Source: CAJQGY01 sp964417685 (lineage in GTDB: Bacteria > Pseudomonadota > Gammaproteobacteria > Magnimaribacterales > D2472). Taken from it: a stretch of 20,785 nt of DNA. Positions 16,404 through 20,785 of the stretch are shown here, piece by piece. The stretch spans positions 1 to 20,785 of the forward strand of contig CAYQIT010000013.1 of assembly GCA_964417685.1 (NCBI GenBank), in the 5' to 3' direction. The notes below the pieces were generated by a model. That model worked only from the letters and a program-made list of their open reading frames with translations, did not search any database and was not told the origin of the DNA. The position numbers were made by a program, and so were the translations under genes. The stretch's first letter is position 1. Every line of letters begins with the position of its first letter.

Positions 16404-17151
16404 AGTTTTTTATCCAGTTTTTAGTTTTTTCTCTTTTATAAATCTGCACTTTAGAAGAAAGTATCACTAGGCAAGCTATCAAACCTGAAAAACCAATAAT
16501 TGCCATAAAAAGCGGATAAAGCATGATCACATCTATTGCAGGTTTTTCTGTTAATGTAATTGATGCTGGTTGATGCAATGAGCTCCACCAATCAACAGAC
16601 TTCTTAATGATGGGTATTTGAACAAATCCTATTATCGAAAGGTATGCAAACAATTTGTCTGCTTTATCAAAATTGTTAAATGAATTATGAAGAGAAATTA
16701 AACCTAGATACATTATAAATAATATCAAAGTTGAAGTGACTCTTGCATCCCATTCCCACCAAGTACCCCATGTAGGTATACCCCAGATTGAACCTGAAAC
16801 TAGAGCAATAAATGTTATTGTCGCACCAACTGGTGCTATAGATCTTGAAAGGTAAGCAGCTAATTTAACCTTCCAAACAAGATAAACAAGACTGCTTATT
16901 GCCATAGCTGCATATAATGATTGAGCAATAAATGATGCTGGGACATGAAAATAAATAATTCGATAAGAGTTCCCTTGAACAAAATCTTTAGGGGTGAAAA
17001 ATAGCCCCCATACAATAGCTGTTAAATATATTGCTAATGATATATACAAAAGCCATGGATAAATTCTATTAACTTGATAGAAATAAGTCTTAGGCGATGC
17101 AAATTGATGTATAAATTTTTTAATCACAATAATTAAGATTTCTCTTAACAA
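16396..17151 (-). CDS. ccmC: Haem exporter subunit CcmC
   Basis: Six-helix membrane protein that loads haem onto CcmE. The WWD motif reads WGTWWEWDAR (128-137) and the two histidine regions YFHVPA (67-72) and WWSSLHQPAS are present. The frame opens with TTG at 17151, directly after the ccmB stop, giving 251 aa. Comparison with E. coli CcmC (MWKTLHQLAIPP) favours GTG at 17127 (VIKKFIHQFASP), eight codons in, giving 243 aa. Neither has a convincing Shine-Dalgarno, so the start is uncertain within these 24 bases. Confidence 0.95.
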   Translation of the reverse strand: MLREILIIVIKKFIHQFASPKTYFYQVNRIYPWLLYISLAIYLTAIVWGLFFTPKDFVQGNSYRIIYFHVPASFIAQSLYAAMAISSLVYLVWKVKLAAYLSRSIAPVGATITFIALVSGSIWGIPTWGTWWEWDARVTSTLILFIMYLGLISLHNSFNNFDKADKLFAYLSIIGFVQIPIIKKSVDWWSSLHQPASITLTEKPAIDVIMLYPLFMAIIGFSGLIACLVILSSKVQIYKREKTKNWIKNYV

Positions 17152-17808
17152 TTACTCCAGATGGGTTTTAATGATTTTCGAAATAATTGCAGGAAATATG
17201 AACATTATAATAGATAAGATGCCAAAAAGCAGAATCAAAAATCCAAAATAATTAATATTAAACATAATTGCTGTAGTTAATTTTCCAAGTATTACAAGCA
17301 TTGGAAGCAAAAGAGGCATTGTGATTAAGGTTCCTAGAACAGATCCTTTTGTTAAGCTTAATGAATTTCCAAAGCAAAATAAGATAAGAAAAATATATGT
17401 CGAAACCAATAAAGATGGCAGAAGCAAAATAGATGAATAAACTGTGTTGCCTGCTCCGATATTGAATAAAGCTCCAAAAATAGAGACAGGGATACCAATA
17501 AAGCACCAATGAACCAAAATCTTTATAAATACCGATTGATAAATTGATTCACCAGTAATTAAGAGATGTTCAAGTGAGCCATCTTCATAGTCTTCGAGGA
17601 AAATTCCTTCAGTAGCTAGCATCATAACCATTAGGCAAGATATAAATAAAACTGGAAAAAAAGCATCAGCAAGGCTTTGATTTGTAAGTTCTACAGTAAG
17701 AGGATAAGCAACCATAATTAATATAAATACAAGAATAGGGCCAAGCCATGCTCTTGTCTTTTTAAGGAGTTTAATTAACTCATGCTTTAAGCTTTGTTTA
17801 ACTTTCAT
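17152..17808 (-). CDS. ccmB: Haem exporter ABC membrane subunit CcmB
   Basis: A 218-residue protein with six hydrophobic helices and the family features ATEGIFLEDYEDGSLEHLLI (65-84, the coupling-helix region near the ATPase) and PLLLPMLVILG. It pairs with CcmA, and ATP hydrolysis by CcmA drives release of holo-CcmE from CcmC. ATG at 17808 overlaps the ccmA stop by four bases. Confidence 0.95.
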   Translation of the reverse strand: MKVKQSLKHELIKLLKKTRAWLGPILVFILIMVAYPLTVELTNQSLADAFFPVLFISCLMVMMLATEGIFLEDYEDGSLEHLLITGESIYQSVFIKILVHWCFIGIPVSIFGALFNIGAGNTVYSSILLLPSLLVSTYIFLILFCFGNSLSLTKGSVLGTLITMPLLLPMLVILGKLTTAIMFNINYFGFLILLFGILSIIMFIFPAIISKIIKTHLE

Positions 17809-18383
17809 TGATCTAAATTAAAATTATTTGCTCTTATGCCTGATGCAATGTGAGAGGTAAAAATTAAGCCAGAACTCTCTTCAACCTTTTTATTTAGATG
17901 ATCAGATAAAATTTCACACATACCACTATCTAAACCAACAAACGGTTCATCTAAAAGTATTAAATCTGCTTCATTAATAAATACACGCAATAAAGCTATT
18001 TTCTTTTGCTGACCAAATGATAAATTACCTAACATTACATCAAGCTTATTCATGAGATCGAATGTGCCAAGCAAATTATTAATTTGATCGTTATCCCAGA
18101 GGTCTAATAAATCAAGATTATCTCTTACGCTTAAATAGCTCTTCAGAGCGTTTTTGTGTCCAAGATATGAGATTGTGAGACCTTCTCTTTTTGTAATATT
18201 GCCTTTAGACGGCTCTGATATGCCTCCAAGTATTCTTATTAGAGTTGATTTACCAGACCCATTAGAACCCATTATATGAAGAGCTTCATTACTATTTAGG
18301 GCAAATGATATGCCCGAAAACAATTTACTTTCGTTAATTTTATAAGAAAGATTGTCAGCTTTTATTAATAAACTATCTTGCAT
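17805..18383 (-). CDS. ccmA: Haem exporter ABC ATPase CcmA
   Basis: A 192-residue ABC ATPase with Walker A GSNGSGKST (39-47), the Q-loop region YLGHKNALK (73-81) characteristic of CcmA, signature LSFGQQKK (121-128), Walker B LILLDEP (141-147) and switch His H178. It energises release of haem-loaded CcmE. ATG at 18383 shares one base with the stop codon of the preceding gene. All catalytic residues are present. Confidence 0.96.
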   Translation of the reverse strand: MQDSLLIKADNLSYKINESKLFSGISFALNSNEALHIMGSNGSGKSTLIRILGGISEPSKGNITKREGLTISYLGHKNALKSYLSVRDNLDLLDLWDNDQINNLLGTFDLMNKLDVMLGNLSFGQQKKIALLRVFINEADLILLDEPFVGLDSGMCEILSDHLNKKVEESSGLIFTSHIASGIRANNFNLDQ

Positions 18384-18889
18384 TAATTAAGTGTAAGGTT
18401 TTTTGTCCTTATTGAAAGTGCTGCAAGTGGCTTTTGGGGGTCTAGTCGTGATTGAAGTCGTTTTGAGATTTCTGAGAAAGGAGAAATACCTACAGAGCCT
18501 ACCCCTCCAACAGAAAAATATAACCTTTTGCTAAAATACAAGCCTTGCTCGAAAGAAGGCACCCCGCTTATTAAAGTTGTAATTTTTCCAAGGCTTTGCA
18601 GTAAATTTTTTCGATTTTTATTAAACTTAAACCAGCCCCATGCTGAAACATTCACAAGAGATATTTTTTTTAGTATTTCTCTAGTTTCTTGATTAGGAGT
18701 TGAGGATGGAGGAAGTAATACTATTATTCCACCCTTTGCTTTAGCAACCAAGTTGTCTAAAGTTTTCTCTATTTCTGATTCAAAATTTAAATGTAAGCAT
18801 TGCTCATGCTCATCTACTCTAATTTTTTTTACCTTAGAGAGACGATCTTTTGAGCCAAGAATGATATATGTAACTAATTCTTGGCTCAA
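18383..18889 (-). CDS. Degenerate glycosyltransferase-2-like protein (TIGR04283-like), catalytic motifs lost
   Basis: A 168-residue soluble protein I cannot name firmly. Residues about 46-65 (NLVAKAKGGIIVLLPPSSTP) fit the strand ending in the HADT metal motif of family-2 glycosyltransferases called rSAM/selenodomain-associated transferase 2. Residues 83-146 (AWGWFKF, EQGLYFSKRLYFSVGG, FSEISKRLQ) follow that family's AWGRFD, GDQ-xFVRR-xF-xVGG and EDxELSRRL blocks. The metal-binding Asp, the GDQ Asp and the ED acidic pair are all replaced, and the N-terminal nucleotide-binding part is much shortened, so catalysis is doubtful. The only upstream start is TTG at 18889, inside an inverted repeat arm and four bases after metY. 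No Shine-Dalgarno is seen. The frame is open and tightly joined to ccmA, which supports a real gene. Confidence 0.6.
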   Translation of the reverse strand: MSQELVTYIILGSKDRLSKVKKIRVDEHEQCLHLNFESEIEKTLDNLVAKAKGGIIVLLPPSSTPNQETREILKKISLVNVSAWGWFKFNKNRKNLLQSLGKITTLISGVPSFEQGLYFSKRLYFSVGGVGSVGISPFSEISKRLQSRLDPQKPLAALSIRTKNLTLN

Positions 18890-18890
18890 A
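18849..18890. repeat. 14-bp perfect inverted repeat covering the start of the gene after metY
   Basis: Arms TTTGAGCCAAGAAT (18849-18862) and ATTCTTGGCTCAAA (18877-18890) are exact reverse complements separated by 14 bases. The hairpin begins three bases after the metY stop codon (18894-18896) on the minus strand and includes the TTG start of the next gene in its first arm. No T-run follows on the minus strand; on the plus strand GTTTTAAAT follows. It could be a weak terminator or processing site, or a translational block. Confidence 0.7.
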
Positions 18891-18893
18891 GTT

Positions 18894-20189
18894 TTAAATA
18901 TTCTCTAATGATTGCTTAATGTCATCAATAATATCATCAATGTGCTCTATTCCAATAGATAGCCTAACAAATCCAGGTGTTACACCTGTTGAAAGTTGTT
19001 CTTCAGGTGATAATTGGCTATGTGTTGTACTTGCTGGATGAATAGCTAATGATCTAGAGTCACCAATATTAGCAACATGATAGAGTAGCTCTAATGAGTC
19101 TATAAATTTCTTTCCAGCCTCTAAGCCTCCTTTAAGTTCGAAGCCCATCAAAGCACCATTTCCACCATTAAGATATTTCTCAGCTCTTTCTTTTGCCACA
19201 CCTTTTTGTACAGAAGGATAAATTACCCTGTCAACAGCATCATGTGATTCTAAAAATGCTGCTACTTTTTCAGCATTGGCAGAATGTTCTCTAATTCTTA
19301 ATGAAAGAGTTTCAAGACCTTGTATAAACATAAATGCATTAAATGGGCTCATAGCTGCACCCATGTCTCTTAATAGAGTAACTCGAGCTTTTAATACGTA
19401 TGCTATGGGGCCTAGCGGTTTAACTGCTTCAACCCAAACAGCTCCACCATAAGAAGGATCTGGAGTATTTAGAGCAGGCTGTCTTTCTGCTCCAGCAGAT
19501 TCCCAATCAAAGTTTCCACTATCAATAATTATTCCGCCAATAGATGTTCCATGACCACCAATAAATTTTGTAGTTGAGTGAATTACTACTGCTGCACCGT
19601 GCTCAATTGGCTTACAGATAATTGGAGCAGCTGTATTATCTACAATTAGAGGTATTCCTAAAGGTCTTCCTATGTCAGCAACTTCTTGGATTGGAAAAAC
19701 CTCAAAGCTTGGATTAGGAAGAACCTCTCCATAATAAGCTCTTGTCTTATCATCAGTTGCATTTAAAAAATTTTGTGGATCAGCAGGATCTACGAATCTT
19801 ACCTCAATCCCCATATCACTAAAAGTATTTTTAAACTGGTTATATGTTCCACCATATAGATGAGAGGAAGCAACTATATTATCTCCGCTTTTTGCAATAT
19901 TTTGTATTGCATATGCTGAGGCAGCCTGGCCAGAAGAAACTGCCAGGGCCATAACACCGCCTTCAATAGCAGCCAATCTATTTTCAAGCACATCACAAGT
20001 AGGATTCATTATTCTTGAGTAGATATTTCCTAGCTCAGATAAGCCAAATAAGTTAGCAGCATGATCTGTATTATCAAATTGATAACTTGTTGTTTGATGA
20101 ATTGGCACGGCTACTGAGTTAGTGTTTTCGTCTTTTCTCCAACCAGCATGTAAACCAATTGTTGCAGGGTTTGTATAAGATTTTGTCAT
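18894..20189 (-). CDS. metY: O-acetylhomoserine (thiol)-lyase / aminocarboxypropyltransferase MetY
   Basis: A 431-residue PLP enzyme of the Cys/Met metabolism family. It makes homocysteine from O-acetylhomoserine and sulfide (direct sulfhydrylation). The lysine forming the internal aldimine is K208 in HSTTKFIGGHGT, with D184 in VDNT, SGQAA (86-90) for phosphate binding and YSRIMNPT (57-64). The start ADTIGLHAG-like (ATIGLHAGW, 9-17) and the length match MetY rather than MetZ or MetB (about 380-400 aa), as does the long insert near 213-250 (ESAGAERQPALNTPDPSYGG part). ATG at 20189 has AGGA (20199-20202) nine bases upstream. A SAM-II-type aptamer lies in the leader, fitting feedback by the pathway end product. 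Confidence 0.95.
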   Translation of the reverse strand: MTKSYTNPATIGLHAGWRKDENTNSVAVPIHQTTSYQFDNTDHAANLFGLSELGNIYSRIMNPTCDVLENRLAAIEGGVMALAVSSGQAASAYAIQNIAKSGDNIVASSHLYGGTYNQFKNTFSDMGIEVRFVDPADPQNFLNATDDKTRAYYGEVLPNPSFEVFPIQEVADIGRPLGIPLIVDNTAAPIICKPIEHGAAVVIHSTTKFIGGHGTSIGGIIIDSGNFDWESAGAERQPALNTPDPSYGGAVWVEAVKPLGPIAYVLKARVTLLRDMGAAMSPFNAFMFIQGLETLSLRIREHSANAEKVAAFLESHDAVDRVIYPSVQKGVAKERAEKYLNGGNGALMGFELKGGLEAGKKFIDSLELLYHVANIGDSRSLAIHPASTTHSQLSPEEQLSTGVTPGFVRLSIGIEHIDDIIDDIKQSLENI

Positions 20190-20198
20190 GATATTTTT

Positions 20199-20202
20199 TC
20201 CT
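20199..20202 (-). promoter_or_regulatory. Ribosome binding site of metY
   Basis: AGGA on the minus strand, nine bases before the ATG at 20189. It lies about 54 bases downstream of the aptamer, so the pseudoknot does not itself cover it. Confidence 0.55.
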
Positions 20203-20256
20203 AATAATAAAAATTAATATTATCAGCGTAAAAAAAGGGAATTTTTTTAAGAATTC

Positions 20257-20307
20257 TTCTTTTTAGCTTATTTATTACACGCTAGCAAGCTGAATCAAAA
20301 AGCGTGG
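20257..20307 (-). promoter_or_regulatory. SAM-II-type riboswitch aptamer in the metY leader
   Basis: The minus strand folds as an H-type pseudoknot. P1 pairs CACGC (20302-20306) with GCGTG (20278-20282). The hairpin loop segment AGCTT (20287-20291) pairs with AAGCT (20265-20269) as P2, and an A-rich strand AAAAAG follows. The arrangement and the run from GCGTG through AATAAATAAGCTAAAAAG closely resemble the marine metX SAM-II aptamer as I recall it (GCGUGAUAAAUG, then UAGCUAAAAAGGG). SAM-II RNAs control methionine and SAM synthesis genes, and the gene here is metY. SAM-V shares this core, so SAM-V is the alternative class. Confidence 0.8.
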
Positions 20308-20329
20308 AAAATGATTATATAATCATTTT
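20308..20329. promoter_or_regulatory. 22-bp perfect palindrome with TATAAT on both strands
   Basis: AAAATGATTAT joined to its exact reverse complement makes a 22-bp palindrome. It contains TATAAT on the plus strand (20318-20323) and on the minus strand (20319-20314), between the divergent metY and cupin genes. It can serve as paired -10 elements, an operator, or both. Confidence 0.55.
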
Positions 20330-20343
20330 ACAAACAAATACAA
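20314..20343 (-). promoter_or_regulatory. Probable sigma-70-type promoter of metY
   Basis: A perfect -10 TATAAT (minus strand, 20319-20314) has a weak -35 TTGTAT (20343-20338) 18 bases upstream. Transcription would begin near 20307, the first base of the aptamer P1 stem, the close spacing expected if the aptamer forms the 5' end of the transcript. Confidence 0.6.
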
Positions 20344-20406
20344 CAGTACTATCATCAATTAATAAAGTTTGTAAGTAATTTATAGTTACATTAAAAGAGG
20401 TTAAAA

Positions 20407-20785
20407 ATGGCAAAGAAATACAATAATTTTAGAGTTGGCGGTTCACCAAAAACAGTAGGTTCTGAATACTCTGTGTGGACAAATAGTCTTTTAGAGAGAG
20501 TTATAGCAAGTAGAACTATTATTGAACCAGGCAAATCAACTAAAGGCCATAAATTAATTGATTCTGATGTTGTCTATATTGTTACGAATGGTAGAGGAAC
20601 TATGGAAGTTATTGAATATATGAACTCTACTGAAGGGCATGGATCTGATCCGTCATATGGTATTCAGCACGAAGATTCCTATGAGTTATCTGCTGGTGAT
20701 GTTATTTTGGTTCAGTCAGGCGATTATGCAAAAGTTACAAATAACTCTGAGCATGATCAATTAACCTATATGAGAATATTTGATA
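20407..20785 (+). CDS. Cupin-like domain protein (C-terminus outside window)
   Basis: ATG at 20407 with AGAGG (20396-20400) six bases upstream opens a frame of 126 codons that runs off the right edge. Residues about 37-68 (PGKSTKGHKLIDSDVVYIV, then NGRGTMEV) and about 91-115 (YELSAGDVILVQSGDYAKV) have the strand-turn pattern of the two cupin motifs, so a beta-barrel sensor or small enzyme is likely. Motif 1 keeps only one His (H48) and lacks the usual HxH and Glu, and motif 2 lacks the Pro and His, so metal binding is doubtful in this part. No signal peptide. Function unknown; it is divergent from metY and shares its upstream region. Confidence 0.75.
   Translation, partial: MAKKYNNFRVGGSPKTVGSEYSVWTNSLLERVIASRTIIEPGKSTKGHKLIDSDVVYIVTNGRGTMEVIEYMNSTEGHGSDPSYGIQHEDSYELSAGDVILVQSGDYAKVTNNSEHDQLTYMRIFD

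Larger units (their letters stand above)
20190..20406. other. Intergenic regulatory region between metY and the cupin gene
   Basis: The largest non-coding stretch of the window (217 bases). It holds the metY ribosome binding site, a T7 tract on the minus strand (20236-20230), the SAM-II-type aptamer, the palindromic promoter and the cupin ribosome binding site. I see no small open frame or tRNA in it. Confidence 0.7.

Noticed and set aside
16237..16470. A 77-codon plus-strand frame across the ccmD region
   Set aside because: The opposite strand encodes a convincing CcmD with correct position, membrane helix and overlaps.
17258..17509. An 83-codon minus-strand frame inside ccmB
   Set aside because: It lies wholly within ccmB in another frame and has no family features; CcmB is complete and well conserved.
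18894..20189. MetY as MetZ or cystathionine gamma-synthase (MetB)
   Set aside because: Length (431 aa) and the extra segment after the PLP lysine fit MetY; MetZ and MetB are about 380-400 aa and lack that segment.
1..20785. CRISPR array, tRNA or rRNA gene, insertion sequence or prophage
   Set aside because: I saw no spaced direct repeats, cloverleaf or rRNA-like blocks, transposase or integrase motifs. Every gene is a housekeeping or exported-protein type with uniform base composition.

Overview
The window is AT-rich (by eye about one third G+C) and densely packed. Neighbouring genes often overlap by 1-8 bases, and the longest stretch without a gene is about 217 bases. Gene content points to a gammaproteobacterium: bifunctional MnmC, ZipA, the order smc-zipA-ligA, and a complete System I cytochrome c maturation set (ccmA to ccmI). 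Small gene sizes, AT bias and a SAM-II-type riboswitch fit a streamlined marine lineage such as SAR86. That placement is inference; there is no rRNA gene here.

Layout: (1) 1-688, minus, the start of an SdsA-like metallo-beta-lactamase-fold lipoprotein. (2) 691-2520, plus, mnmC, starting two bases from the divergent start of the first gene. (3) 2510-3019, minus, a small DUF4136-like lipoprotein. (4) 3053-5908, plus, an M16C (presequence protease type) zinc peptidase. (5) 5905-20189, one unbroken minus-strand series, in transcription order metY, a degenerate glycosyltransferase-like gene, ccmA, B, C, D, E, F, G, H, I, then smc, zipA, ligA and a lytic-transglycosylase-like lipoprotein. ccmD (52 aa) is annotated here from direct reading. 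(6) 20190-20406, a shared regulatory region holding a 22-bp perfect palindrome with a TATAAT on each strand and a SAM-II-type pseudoknot aptamer before metY. (7) 20407 to the end, plus, the start of a cupin-like gene.

Functionally, metY makes homocysteine and appears to be controlled by SAM. The ccm genes export haem and attach it to c-type cytochromes: CcmABCD and CcmE for haem delivery, CcmG and CcmH for thiol reduction, CcmF and CcmI for ligation. The smc-zipA-ligA-SLT group serves chromosome organisation, division, DNA joining and wall turnover.

The most unusual object is SMC. Both ATPase head halves are intact, but the protein is only 995 aa, has no recognisable hinge, and has one glycine between residues 328 and 615. 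Each arm contains a tandem duplication (120 residues on the N-terminal side, 143 on the C-terminal side, both largely gap-free) that includes the head-proximal joint. This looks like an SMC whose hinge was replaced by a second copy of its own arm hairpin. Secondary points are the SAM-II riboswitch architecture, a 14-bp inverted repeat covering the TTG start of the gene after metY, a glycosyltransferase-like gene without its catalytic motifs, an enlarged LigA zinc-finger loop and a shrunken CcmI.
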